Made by a program: the position numbers and the translations under genes
Shown here: positions 31,718 to 43,415 of the stretch, piece by piece
Layout of the letters: each line of letters begins with the position of its first letter
How positions within the stretch are numbered: position 1 is the stretch's first letter
Origin: Balaenoptera acutorostrata
Lineage: Eukaryota > Chordata > Mammalia > Artiodactyla > Balaenopteridae
Direction: 5' to 3'
Assembly: GCF_949987535.1 (NCBI RefSeq)
Contig: NC_080075.1
Location: 58,501,636 to 58,565,635 of the forward strand
Length of the DNA stretch: 64,000 bases
Notes under the pieces: generated by a model
The model's input: only the letters and a program-made list of their open reading frames with translations
Databases searched by the model: none
What the model was told of the DNA's origin: nothing

Positions 31718-34700
31718 AAAAAATTGAGAGTCGTCCCTTTAAAACCAGTCTCGGCCTTGGGTGGTGGCTTCCCTCCTTCCTGCTCGGCTGGATTCACATA
31801 AATTTGTGAGTGCTTGTCAGTGACTGTCTGTGTATGTGAGAAAGTCAGAAGCAGAAATGCAGAGCCCAAGGACTGGGTGGTGATCAGGCCTCCGAGCCAG
31901 AGTGAAGGGGCGGGGCCTGCGCGGCACTTCCCTCCCCACCGGGAAGCCCGCGTCAGAGGCCGTATGAGGGGGGCAGGGGGAGATGAGAACACTGTATATG
32001 GCTAAGAAGTTTCCTGGGCTTCCTCAGGGTCACTGTCAAGGGTGGGGGAAGGCAGAGGCTGGGGGGCAGTGGCCTAGGGAGGGGGGCTGGGGCAGAGGGG
32101 AGAGGAGGAGGCTGCCAGGGTGAGCTGGGGGGAGGGGTTCTGCTCTGAGTCTCAGGGGCTGTAACCCCTAAAGGAAAACTTCCCAGGCTTGGAAGCCCCC
32201 ACTGGTGCCAAGCCGAGGCCATCCCACACTCCGTGCCACTGCTGCCCCGAGGAACTCATGTGGGAGCCCCCCAGCCAGCGAGGTACTTGACCTCTGGGGG
32301 CCCTGGTTTCCTCATTTGTAAACACAAGCGATGGTGTGAGGAAACCACTGTGCAATGCTGATTCTAAGCAGTCTGGGTCTGGTAAGATGATTTACAACCT
32401 GCAGAAAAAAGGGGGGTGGTAGGTCCTTCTAGAAGTCTCGGCGAGAACCTTAGCAAAACGTCTTCAAGTGATGAGCCCTACTTTAGTAGGGACTTGGAAA
32501 TCCCTGTTCAGAGTTCCTGAGTCTCCTTGTGGAGTCTTCTTGGGTTACATCCTCAGATCATAGGAAACAAGGAGCACGTTTGCTGGGAAGAGTCCCACTT
32601 AGGGGAGGCCCTACGGGATTAAGAGTACAGGTATCAATATAGGTGAGAGAAAGTTAAAAGGAAGGAGGAATGACACGGTAACTGGCTTGAAGAGCTGAAT
32701 TTGAGGTTTGGTGCTAGGTTCTTTTAAATTTTGTATGGCTTTTGGGTCAGGCAGGCCAGCCTCTGCCACTTTCTAGCTGTTTAACCTCACCCAGCCTCAG
32801 TTTTCCCATTGGTAAAATGGGGATGACAATGGCTGTCCCCAGGTTTGCAGTGGGAATGCAGTTCTGCAGGATATATAGGGAGGGTACTACAAGGCCATGT
32901 GGGTGTTCAGCAGGCAAACTCGGGGCTTCCCCCTGAGCAGAAACAGAGCTTTTCAGTACAGTTATTACTTGAGTAGAGAATTCAGTTTTTCTAGAAAAGG
33001 ACTGAGTGAGCCCTGTGTCATACTGTCTGTGGTTCCTGCAGTGGGGAGGCTGACCACGGGCTTGGGTGTGATAGAGCTGTCCCTCTCCCGCCTCCACCTT
33101 TGGAGGACCACATGGGCTGCATGATGGAACTTAAAAGGATGGTTCTAACAGAAGCAGGCAGTTTCCTGCAGCTATGCAACAGCCCACGCCAGCTTGAATC
33201 ACCCACGGCTGAGGGAAGCTGGGGGAGCAAGGTCCAGAAGTGCCTAGGGCTAGGTTAGTCTCAGAGACTTCCCGGAGGCAGCCAGCCCCCAGATCCTCAA
33301 TGGAAAAGAAGAGCTTGACTGGGGAGGGCGCTGCTCTTTTGTGATTTCTTTAGTGAAATAAATCCTTGTAGCCCAGGGTGTTGGGGCCTGGTATGTGTAT
33401 ATTCAGAGAGGTCTCTAGGTGGAGGAAGGACTTGGGCAAGGAGATAAGAACACTGATAAACTAGATCACACGTAGGAATGCAACCTACTGACCCTCCAAT
33501 CTCCAGGAACAGCAGTTAGCTCCAGGCAAATCCTCCTCCTTCAGAAAGCCCACCAGGAGTATGTCCAGCAGTGTGGCTTGCAGCTGCCAAGCTACAGGAA
33601 AACTTCTTGGATCTGTGCTGTGGATATGGGAGAGGCTGATGGGGTGGGCATGGGGAGAAGAAGGTGGGTTAGGGCCAGGGCCAGGGCCAGGATGGCTGCA
33701 TGGGGAGGTGATGGCCAGAGCAAGGGGCTTATAGGCCCTGTGTGAGGCTGGCCCACAGCAGGTGGGAGGTATTTTTAGGTAGGCTCAGGTGCAGACAGAC
33801 ATTACGCCATGACCCGACAGGTGGTTAATATTTAATCCCTTCCTTAATCATTAACTCCCTGGCTGGCTGGAGAGGAAAGGGATTGTTGTCAAATCAGTAA
33901 CCACAGGCTAGGAACAATGTCCACCAAGCTCGTTGCCCCTCCTGCAGCTGGGAGTGCTGGCTGGGTGGGGTTGTCCACGGTCCTGGGGGCCCTGGTTCAT
34001 CTCCTTCCCATAGTGACCTCAGGACATGGAGAAGGTGCAGGAGGTCAGGAAGAACCCCCTCCAAGCCGGGGATTGCCCTCTAACCCCAGGCACTTACTGG
34101 TGGGGAGGGACTGTGGGGGGCAGTGTCCATTCAAGCGTGAGGATTCCAGGCCCTGCTTCCAGGCCGAGTGACCTTGGGCAAGTCACCACGTGGCCTCCCC
34201 TGAGCCTCAGTTTCCTCATCTGCTCAATGAGGATAAGTATTCTTATCTTAAAGGATGGTCATGAGATTTGAGTCAGATATGGGTGTACAAGGAAGTACTC
34301 TGTAAGCTGAAGATTGAGACAGCAAATAAGTCAGAGAAAGGACAGGCGGAAGGATACAGAGAGTAAGAGTTCAAAGCTGAGAGAGGAAAGCTACCGTGCT
34401 CTGGTTTCTAGTCACTTAAATGCAGTTCCATTCAATGTAGTTGGCTTTAATTCAGATCATGAGTATGTACTGGGCAAGGCTGTGTCCCCAGTCCTAAGCT
34501 GGGCTTTGGGGTAATTTGAAAGGAGTCAGCCTCACCCTCAGGGAGCAAGGGTGACCAAGCTCCAAGCCTGACCGAGAACAAGATGAACAGTGTTTGTGAT
34601 GTAGGCCAGCAGGTCAGGGCTGCAGGGTCAGCAGGGAGGGGCAGGGGGAGAACAGTGTGAGCTGGAGGGTCAGAACAGGCTTCAGGGGTGAGGCAGGGCG

Positions 34701-34860
34701 GAGGAGCACCCTGAGGGATGAGTAGGAGTTGGGTGTGTAGGGGAGGGAGAACTCCTGAGTATACGCTCGCACGTACCTGGGGCATTCAAGTACGTAAGCA
34801 GACTGTGCAAGGCTGTACACGAATCACACTTACACACTCACAAATTGATTCACATAGTCA
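31718..34860. other. Unique intergenic sequence with MIRs
   Basis: No gene is supported. Forward MIR pieces lie near 32285-32340, 32745-32845 (CTCAGTTTTCCCATTGGTAA) and 34160-34310 (AGTGACCTTGGGCAAGTCAC). Four GGGCCA-type units are at about 33673-33695. A repeat-free block at 33770-33900 (GGTGGTTAATATTTAATCCC, CCTTAATCATTAACTCCC) looks like regulatory DNA. Confidence 0.5.
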
Positions 34861-34867
34861 CCCGTGA

Positions 34868-34892
34868 GTGTGTGTGTGTGCGCACGCGCGCG

Positions 34893-34932
<40 letters not shown>
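34868..34932. repeat. (TG)n-(CG)n-(CA)n alternating tract
   Basis: A (TG)n arm (34869-34880) and a (CA)n arm (34904-34932) flank two tandem copies of ACGCGCGCGC (34884-34903). The whole tract alternates purine and pyrimidine and the arms are complementary, so Z-DNA or a cruciform is possible. Confidence 0.9.
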
Positions 34933-34933
<1 letters not shown>

Positions 34934-35099
34934 CCACACCCTCTTCAGCACGTATGCACCTCCTCTCCCAGCCCCAGCCCTGAGACCCTCTGGGTAATTC
35001 AGCACATCTGAGCCTGGCTGACACCCGCCAGAGGACTGAAGCCTTCAGGGTACATCCAAAAGCCGCCGTGGAGTAAACTACCCCAAAGCAGAGTTACTT

Positions 35100-35362
35100 T
35101 TCCTCTGTTCCCTCCTTCAGCTGAATTTTTAAGGCTGAAGTTCAGCATTTATCTAAAGAGAAAATATGTAAAATAACTGGTCTTGTTAAGAGTGCAATAT
35201 TATATTTTTATATAAAAACAAAAATTAAATTGGGATTATTTATTCAGCATGAAACTTAATATGTATATGCATATTGCAGCAAATATTTCTGTAAATTATC
35301 ACAAGCTCTGTTATCTTTGTATCCACTGCCACTTCAAATTGGGAATCAATTTCATTAAAAAA
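35100..35362. promoter_or_regulatory. AT-rich conserved-looking non-coding block
   Basis: This repeat-free AT-rich block lies in a GC-richer setting. It contains TATGCATATTGCAGCAAATA (octamer-like), ATTTTTATATAAAAAC (MEF2-like) and TTATCTAAAG and TTATCTTTG (GATA-like). Conservation is a guess from composition. Confidence 0.35.
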
Positions 35363-35363
35363 A

Positions 35364-35489
35364 TTTTTTTTTTTTTTTTTGGCTGCATCGAGCGGCTTGT
35401 GGGATCTTAGTTCCCCAACCAGGGGTCAAACCCAGGCCCTCTGCAGTGGAAGCCCGGAGTCTTAACCACTGGCCCGCCAGGAAATTCCC
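35364..35489 (-). mobile_element. Short old CHR-related SINE
   Basis: After a T-run (35364-35380) comes GGCTGCATCGAGCGGCTTGT, then TTAGTTCCCCAACCAGGGGT and ACTGGCCCGCCAGGAAATTC, the complement of a diverged head. It is a shorter, older subfamily than most copies here. Confidence 0.8.
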
Positions 35490-37516
35490 ATAAAGTTTTT
35501 TTTAAAAAGGAGGTGCAGCTAGAGCCTCATGTGGGTGTGAGGCAGCTGCAAGCAGAAAGCTTAGAGTCGGCATGGCATCCAGACACACCTTCCAGCTGGG
35601 ACAGGAGACAGGCAGGAAGGGGCTTAAGGGACTAGACAGAGGCAGGTCTGGGGGCAGCAGGCACAGTTTCTTAGAGGAGGAAGGTATGGAGTGACCTTTA
35701 GGAAAGAGGGATTGGAGGGGCACAGAGAGAGGTCCCTGGGGGGCTACTGGGACCCCCAGGAACCATGCTCTCAGCCTGCCTCCGGCTGCGCTATCCATAT
35801 CCCATTCTCAGACTGGGACCAGACCCCCATAGCCAAAAAGAAGCCAGGTAGAGACTCCTCAGAAATTGGCCTGAAGGGTAATAGAAATAGAATTCTGTCT
35901 TTCCCTCTAGGGCTGTATAGGAGCCTGGGGTAAAGGTCCTTCTCTGAGCTCTCTAAGCAAATACTAAGACTCCTGTAGGAAGCCAGTCCTTCTCCGTGTT
36001 CCCTGCCCCGAGGAGCTTCTGTAGTGCCGTGTAGCCAGGGAGGGGCCCCTAACAGAGGTACAGACACTGCTAGGGTCAGGCCATTGGTGGTTTGGAGCTC
36101 AGACTCTGGATCCAGATCGTCAGAGCCTAAATCCTGCCTCCATCCATTTCCAGCTGTGTGACCTGGGGCCTGTTACCTGACCTCTCTGTGTCTCAGTTTC
36201 TTGTCTATAACATGGGGATAACAGTAAAGTACTTGATGCTTGTGGTTGTTGTGAGGGTTAAATGAGACACAGGGTCCAGCCTAGTGCCTGGCACGTGGTA
36301 AGTGCTAAAGCCATTTAAAAAAGGAGAATGAGTTTCTGACTTGCATATTCAGGGAAGCTTCCTGGAGGAGGAGACATGTGAGCAGGCCCTTGAGGGACCA
36401 GCGGGTTGCCACAGATCCAGGTGAAGGAAAAATGTCCCTTTCCTGAGGAGGGGCCAGTGTAAGCAGAAGCAAGAAAGGACATGGCATGTTTGGGGACCAC
36501 GAGGAATTTCGTGTGGCCACACCCACTGCCTGGAGGATAGAAGTGGGGCGTGGTTGGGGTCCGCAGAGGTCGGGGAGGGTTTGGAATGTCCAGCTATCCT
36601 GGAGCAATGGGAACTCAGGGAGGCTGGTGAGTGGGACCCTGACAACACTAGGGCTGAGTTCTGGCAGCAAGGATCAGCTTTTGCTGCTGGGGAGAAACCC
36701 AGGCAGAAGGTCATTGAGGGGCCAGGAGCCTTGCAGGAGGCAGGTCTCAAGGCTCTGGGCCTGGGTGATTTGGGAGGCTGGCCTGAGACCCGTGGGGAGG
36801 TAGAGGTGCTGACTCTTCGTCTGTGGGTCTTTCACCCTGGTTAGACTCAAAATATACCCTCCGTGAAGCTCCATCACAGGAGCCTTTGGGCATGCTCTCT
36901 GAGGTCCTTCCAGCCTCTGCATTCTATGGGTCTGGCCCGGCCACCTTGGGCAGGTCACATCATTTGTCCTGCTTCCATTTTCCCATCTGTCAAGTGAATA
37001 CAGGAATTCCTGTCTGCTCTGGGATGTGGAAGCCCCAAGCAGATGCTCTGCTGCTTTTCTGTCCAAGGTCAGGCCAAGCGTCAGGTAGGGAGGTTCATGG
37101 CAGCGAGGGACCCAGGCCACAGCTTCACCTCTGTCTTGCTGCGGTGGCCCCTCAGCTTATCTGAGTCAGGGCAGGGCTGGGGTGGACGAGGAGGAGATAC
37201 TCCTTCAGGCGGCCAGATAGTGTGAGGGGGTGATAAAGGGCACAGGCCCAGAAACCGACTTAGAGAGGGTGAGACGGTGAGGCTGTCACTTCCCTGACCC
37301 CTTGGCCGACCCCCATGCACCCTCTCGGCCAGCTGGGTACAGCCCCAGCCTTCCACCCTCCCACCCTCCCACCGTGGGACAGGAGGAGAGAAAAGAGGCC
37401 ACAGGAACTGGCCTTTGAATGTTGTTGGTGGGCTTTGGACACTGTCTCAGGGGGCTGATGGGGGCAGAGGCCAGACTATGAGGGAAAGGGAGGGTGACCA
37501 ACTCGTCCTTTCCAGT
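35490..37516. other. Unique intergenic sequence with MIRs
   Basis: A nearly complete forward MIR lies at about 36085-36310 (CAGCTGTGTGACCTGGGGCC, GTGAGGGTTAAATGAGACAC, GCCTGGCACGTGGTAAGTGC), and a second, partial one near 36940-37005. An ancient repeat-like stretch runs from 36350 to 36620. No gene is supported. Confidence 0.55.
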
Positions 37517-37708
37517 TGTTTTTTTTTTTTTTTTTTTTAAATTTATTTGGCTACACTGGGTCTTAGTTGCCGCGTGCGGGATCTTTTAGTTGCGGCGTGC
37601 GGAATCTTTAGTTGCGGCATGTGGGATCTAGTTTCCCGCCCAGGGATCGGACCCAGGCCCCTGCATTGGGAGCACGAAGTCTTAACCACTGGGCTACCAG
37701 GGAAGTCC
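37517..37708 (-). mobile_element. Short CHR-related SINE
   Basis: A 22-base T-run and AAATTTATTTGGCTACACTG lead into repeated TTAGTTGCGGCGTGCGG units and end at ACTGGGCTACCAGGGAAGTC. TCCTTTCCAGTT and TCCTTGCCAGTT flank it. Confidence 0.85.
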
Positions 37709-37951
37709 CTCCTTGCCAGTTTTAACACTGAAAGCCTGTCCTCAGAAACCCCTCAGTCCTGAGCAAATAAAGATGGTTTGCCTGGGACTGTCCAGGTTTT
37801 AAAACTGTAAGTCCCTTATCCCAGAAATCCCCTCAGTCCCAGGGAAACCAAGACAGTTGGTCACCCTAGGAGTAAAAAAGTAGGTCTGGGGGGGCGGAGT
37901 GACTAGGATGGGGGAGCAGACAGCTCTTTTCTGAGTTTCCATAGCCCTGAT

Positions 37952-38682
37952 TCTTTTTTTTTTTATTTATTTTTTATTGAGGTAACATTGGCTTATAACA
38001 TTATATTTCATATACTTCTGTATATATTACAGTGTGCTCACCACCAAAAATTTAGTTTCCATCTGTCACCATAGAGTTGATCCCCTTTACCCATTTTGCT
38101 CTCCCCCCCTCCCCCCACTCCTTCCCCTCTGGTAACCACTACTCTGTTCTCTGTGTGTTTATTTCTCTTTGGTTTGTTCATTTATTTTATTTTGTTTGTT
38201 GTTCTTTATATTCCACATATGATTGGAATCATATGGTATTTGTCTTTCTCTGTATGACTTATTTCACTTAGCATAATACCCTCAAGGTCCATCCATGTTG
38301 TCACAAATGGCAAGATTTCATCTTTTTTATAGCTGAGTAGTATTCCATTCCATACATATACCACATCTTCTTTATCCATTCACCTGTCAGTGGGCACTTA
38401 GGTTGTTTCTATATCTTGGCTATTGTAAATAATGCTGCAATGAACACAAGGGTGCATATATCTTTTTGAATGAGTGTTTTCGTATTCTTTGGTCATATAC
38501 CCAGAAGTGGGATAGCTGGATCATATGATAGTTCTATTCTTAATTTTCTGAGGAATCTCCCTAATGTTTTCCATAGTGGCTGCACCAATTTACATTCCCA
38601 CCAACAGTGTGTGAGTGTATTTACATACTCCCTATCCTCACCAACACTTGTTATTTTTGTCCATAGCCTCAATTCTTAACCA
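37952..38682 (-). mobile_element. L1 3' end
   Basis: After a T-run (37955) comes TTATTGAGGTAACATTGGCT, then TTAGCATAATACCCTCAAGG, GGCTATTGTAAATAATGCTG and GGCTGCACCAATTTACATTC, the reverse complement of L1 3' UTR and ORF2 end. The reading frames are broken. Confidence 0.93.
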
Positions 38683-40980
38683 TGCCTACTTGTCCTCAGC
38701 GCATGCCCTGTGTGAGGGAACGGCTCAGGTTTTGTCTCTAGTGGGCGAATCTGGAAGTCTAGAGCTGCTTCACTAGAGGGCTTCTTTGCCAGGCTGAGGC
38801 TGGGAGGGGTGGACAGTTCATGTGAGAATTTTTGATGTTGGCTGCTCTGTCCTCCAGGAGCCTTCAGAGACAGAGGGGACTTGGGATAGGTTGTGTGCCT
38901 CACAGCTTGATGCTCTGGTTAGTGAGATGCTACAGTACCACAGATGTAACCAGCAGCCAGATCTCTGGGACCAGAAATTGCTGAAAATCAAAGTTAGGGT
39001 GCCTGCCTGGCTTTGGGGGTCCAGTCACAATGCTCTGCTCAGAGCCCCTGCTCCCACCCCCGCCTCTCGGGCCCTGCTCACTTGGCCCTGTCTCATGTGG
39101 GCTTCTGGGACCGGAGCAGGTTCTGGGGACGGGACAGGAAAGCTGTCAGGTGTGTGGGAGGGTAGTCAGGGTCTCCTCCCTAGAGAGGACTCGGATGAGT
39201 CGGGGGAGTCAGAAGGGGGCTCTCTGCCACCTGCGGTTCAGGCCTAGGCCTCCCTGCCTCCCAGCCTCGGGGCTTGGTTTTATCGCATACTCACCCTGCA
39301 AAAGGGTAGACTTTCCTTACCTGGGACATGGAAATCCCAGAGACCCTTGGTCCCAGCACCTCCGTCCTCAGAGCGGCACTGGCCTGTCAACGTGAGGCCA
39401 AAGCCTGATGGGGTTGATGGGAGCAGGGCCCGGGAGACAGAACAGAGCACCCTGAAAAGAAAGGCCTTGGACCGTCTATTGCGGGACGGGCCTAAAGGGA
39501 TGGGAGAGGAAAATGGTGCCCAAAGATTCCCCTAAGACAGCTCCCTGTAGGTTGGCTCAGCCAAAGAAGATTCTGAGAGACTTCATGGTCTCTGGGGAAG
39601 TGTCTGAACCAGATACCACAGAACAACTATTTCTAGACTTAATGGAAAATCTACACCACGTCCCCTTCCGAGGATTCCTGAGTTGGTTGGGTGGGTGAAG
39701 TCTGTTAGTGAAGCCAGCTGTGGTCTTGTTTTTGACATCAGGGTTGGCAAATAGGCCAAACTGAGCCAACCGTGTTCTAACTCTAGGCTCCCTTGCTTCC
39801 AGAAAGTCATCTTCCCTGCCCCTCTGCTCCCCCAGCCCCACCGGAGGTAGGGGCCTGCTTATAGCTCACCTCATTTTACCTGTATCACGCCCTATTGCTT
39901 TGGCCTATTCACTTATCCAGCACCTCCCCGAGTCGTGGTCCCTGTCTGGTCACCTCTGAGCCCCCGCACTTCCCAGGTAGTATCTCAGCAGACGTCTGGA
40001 AGATTGCTGTGTGGTAGGCCGTGGGACCCCCCAACGGTGACCATGAAGTTCCAGACAGGCGAGGGCCAGGGGAGAGGGGCTCGAGGAGGGGCGCAGAGAC
40101 CAGGCTAGGTGTCTTGGGGGAGAGACAGAGAGAGTGTTCTGGGTGGGCCAGTTCTGGGGCCCTTTGTGTCTCAAACTCAGCCTTCCCCGCCCTCCCACGC
40201 CAACTCAGCCACGAGACCAAACTGTGTGAACAAATGGTACCGATGGTCCAGGGGCTGGGACGGAATCCCCCCAGACAGGCTGGCCAAAGGGTTCCCGACA
40301 ATGAGTCCATGACTTCCTCGGTCTGCAGGGAGCCACAGGGAAGGGGGCCGAGGGGGCAGAGGGGAGAGGCTGGGGGCAGGGCTACCCTGGGGGGCGGGGC
40401 CGAGGGGAGAGGTGCTGAGGGCAGAAGAGCCAGGCCTGGCTGGCCTTTGAAGGGCAGGCCTTCCTGGGGTGGACACTTTAATCGCCCCCAATTAAACCAT
40501 TGCCGGAAGCTTTTAACAGCCCCATACGGCCTTTCAAGGACTGCCCTTTTGTCAGACGGCCAAGCTGTTATGCAAAAAGAGAGCAGGCTGGGGGCCTCTG
40601 ACCACTCATCCCAGGCCCCAAGGCCAGCCAGCCCCCAAACTCAGGCCAGCCTCCAAAGAGTCTGCTTCTTTGCGAATCAAAGGCTGGGGAACCTGCTTTG
40701 ATCTGGGGGAAACCCAGCCCTTCCCTGTCTCCCCAGCTTCAGTCCCCTCACTGAGGGTGCGGTGCCTTCAAGGAGGCCTTCAGCCCCCCCAGTTTCCAGG
40801 TCTGGGTCTGGCCAGGCTGATCCCTGGGGCCTTAGGAGCCTGCCCCTTACCTCAAGAAGCAGGTCCACTGGGATGGTGTAAACTTTCACTGCTCCCACTG
40901 CCCACCTCAGACAAGGAAACCCTGGCTCCGCCTCCTCCGGCTGCTCTAGGGTCTTCTAGCCCTTGTGACAGAGGGTAGTC
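38683..40980. other. Unique intergenic sequence
   Basis: No gene is supported; the 226-codon frame at 40021-40701 is GC-driven. A repeat-free segment at 40445-40580 (ACTTTAATCGCCCCCAATTA, CAGCCCCATACGGCCTTTCA, TTATGCAAAAAGAGAGCAGG) resembles conserved non-coding DNA. Confidence 0.5.
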
Positions 40981-40984
40981 CTCA

Positions 40985-41102
40985 GGTGGGTGTCATCTGG
41001 GACCCTGTTGGAAATGCAGACTCTCAGGCCCTACTCCAGACCTACTAGATCAGAATCTGCTTTTTAACAACCCCCCAAGTGAAGTTTGAGAAATACTGCT
41101 CT
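40985..41102. mobile_element. MER5A-like hAT fragment
   Basis: TTGGAAATGCAGACTCTCAG, CAGACCTACTAGATCAGAAT and AAGTTTGAGAAATACTGCTC match the MER5A non-autonomous hAT consensus. Confidence 0.75.
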
Positions 41103-42316
41103 AGTTATTTCTAGCATTTCTTCCCCTCTCTGCATTTCCTCTCCCACCCACACGCCACCCCAGCAAAAAAAAAAAAAAAAAAAAAGCAAGATTAAGTGCG
41201 GAAATGATATTAACCATGATAAATTATGGACAATATAGTCCTCTGCTTTCCAAACTCTCTGCAACATGTAATTTCTAAAATGTCAACGACAAAGCCCTTT
41301 CTGTAAATAGCAGCTTCTGGAGGACCCCAAATGGCAGGCTTCCATTTGGTCATTCGGTTAACATCAAAACCCTCCACCCTGATTTCCACACCTGCTTCTT
41401 CATTTCATTCTCAGAACTGCCCGAGGGAGAGATGACAAGCATCCCCATTATACAGAAGAGGGAACTGAAGCCCTGGAAGGTTTGTGGACTGGCCTGAGGT
41501 AGTGGCCGAGTTGCAGGGGGACTCAGGAAACCCCACTCAGGGTCTCCCTGCTCACAGGTCCAGTAGGGCTGCCATCGACAGCTGTGAGCTCTGTGCACTG
41601 CACAAATGTGCCTGACCCTGAAGGTGGGAGTTGAGGCTGAAGTCCAGTTGCTACTCCACTCCCCAAGAGTGTCCTGGTGTGGGCAGGGCCCCCTGTGCGG
41701 GAGAAAGGGGAGACTTTTTCTGTTACACAAAAGACCCATACAGGCAAGCAAAAGCCTGGAGCTTCCAGAATTCCCGTCTCCCTCCTCCTCCTCCTCCTCC
41801 TCCTCCTCCTCAGAATAGCTGCAGGTCATCAAGCATCTATGACATGCCAGTCTTCAGGCTTAGTGCTTTCTTTCACGATCCCACTTAGTCACCAGGACAA
41901 CTCTCTGCCTCATTCTCCTGGCTAAGAATCAGTTCTTCTGCTTCTTTCCTTGAAGTCGGTTCCTTGAAAGCCAAACAAGCCCAGAGCACACACACTCCAG
42001 ATGAGTCAGATCCTGTCAGGACAAAGGTCTCCCACTGCCCACCCTGGATGAACCGCCTGGCTCAGCCTGGGGGACACCAGGAGAGTTTACAAGAATTTTT
42101 TCGACATTCTCAGATGTTGAAACTTCAGTCCCATCTGGGGCAAGTCTTGAGTACCTGGGGGTACAAAGGGGGCTAAAATCCACCTTGCTTTCCCTCCAAG
42201 ATTCTACAGCAGGCTCAGCACTCAGAGAAAGACAGCAATCTGTAGAGGCAGGCGGTGTGTTTAGAGCTCCATGAGGCTGGGGGTCATCAACAGGAGGTAG
42301 GCTAGTGGTGCCTTTT
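41103..42316. other. Unique intergenic sequence
   Basis: It contains an A-run of 21 bases (41165-41185), a reverse MIR-like piece near 41400-41500 and a (CTC)n tract at 41777-41811. The glutamate- and leucine-run open frames there are products of the CTC repeat. Confidence 0.5.
41777..41811. repeat. (CTC)n trinucleotide repeat
   Basis: About eleven CTC/TCC units form a pure pyrimidine strand of roughly 35 bases, capable of triplex formation. Confidence 0.9.
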
Positions 42317-42317
42317 A

Positions 42318-42671
42318 TTTTTTATTTTTTTATAAATTTATTTTTATTTTTGGCTACGTTGGGTCTTCGTTGCTGTGCGCGGGCTTCTCTAGTTGCGGTG
42401 AGCCAGGGCTACTCTTCATTGTGGTATGCAGGCTTCTCATTGTGGTGGCTTCTCTTGTTGCGGAGCACAGGCTCTAGGCACGCGGGCTTCAGTAGTTGTG
42501 GCATGTGGGCTCAGTAGTTGTGGCTCGTGGGCTCTAGAGCACAGGCTCAGTAGTTGTGGCGCACGGGCTTAGTTGCTCCGTGGCATGTGGGATCTTCCCG
42601 GACCAGGGCTCGAACCCGTGTCCCCTGCATTGGCTGGTGGATTCTTACCCACTGCGCCACCAGGGAAGTCC
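42318..42671 (-). mobile_element. CHR-type SINE, perfect target duplication
   Basis: Minus-strand long-form SINE. CTAGTGGTGCCTTTTA is identical at 42302-42317 and 42672-42687, a 16-base duplication. The head complement is ACCAGGGAAGTCC. Confidence 0.95.
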
Positions 42672-42690
42672 CTAGTGGTGCCTTTTAGAG

Positions 42691-43013
42691 CAGGGGTAGG
42701 CAGACTTCTAATGCGAAGGGCCAAATAATAAAAATTTTAGGTTGCTCTCTGTCACAACTACTCAGCTCTGCCATTGCAATGTGAAAATAGCCATTGACAA
42801 TATCTAAACAAATGGGTGTTCCTGTGTTCCAATAAAACTTTATTAATGGACACTGAAATGTTAATTTCATGTGATTTTTTCACATGTGCCAAAATGTTAT
42901 GCTTCTTTTGATTTTTTTCCCAATCATGTAAAAATCACTCAGCTCTCAAGCTGCACAAAAGCAGACAGTGGGCAGAATTTGGCCTTCAGGGCCAATAGTT
43001 TGCTGGCTCCTGG
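42691..43013 (+). mobile_element. hAT-type MER DNA transposon
   Basis: Starts CAGGGGTAGGCAGACTTCTA and ends GTTTGCTGGCTCCTG, with GTTCCAATAAAACTTTATTA inside. It is the same family as 1420-1673 in the opposite orientation, and more complete. Confidence 0.8.
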
Positions 43014-43019
43014 TTTAAA

Positions 43020-43260
43020 GCAAAGGTTTTGAGCTCAGTTGTCAGTCTTGGATTCAAGTCCTGGTTATTTCACTAACCAACGGTGTAATTTGGGAAAAGT
43101 TACTGAACCTTGCTGAGCCTGCTTCCGCCCTGTCAAATGGGGATGGTGGTCGATGTCTGTCGTTCAGGGAGTAGGCAAAATGAAGCATGTGAGGGCGTCT
43201 ACTAGCCTCAGTGACGGACACGCGGCAGGCACACCCTCCATGTGAGCAGTGAACATTGCA
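43020..43260 (+). mobile_element. MIR SINE
   Basis: GGATTCAAGTCCTGGTTATT, CCAACGGTGTAATTTGGGAA and CTGTCAAATGGGGATGG are diverged forward MIR motifs. Confidence 0.6.
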
Positions 43261-43415
43261 GCAGGCCGGTTGGAGGTCAGTGGGAGGGGGCTCTGAGGCT
43301 GGAGAGGTCAGGGAGGGAGGAGGTCTGGGGTAAGCTGGGCCTTGAATGACTTGAGCGGTGCAGTTACAGAGGAGTGGAAAAGTTGAGAGGTCAGGCCAAA
43401 GAAATTGGCCTCAAC

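Noticed and set aside
40021..40701. 226-codon open frame
   Set aside because: Gly/Arg/Pro-rich composition, no family resemblance, and no conserved splice structure.
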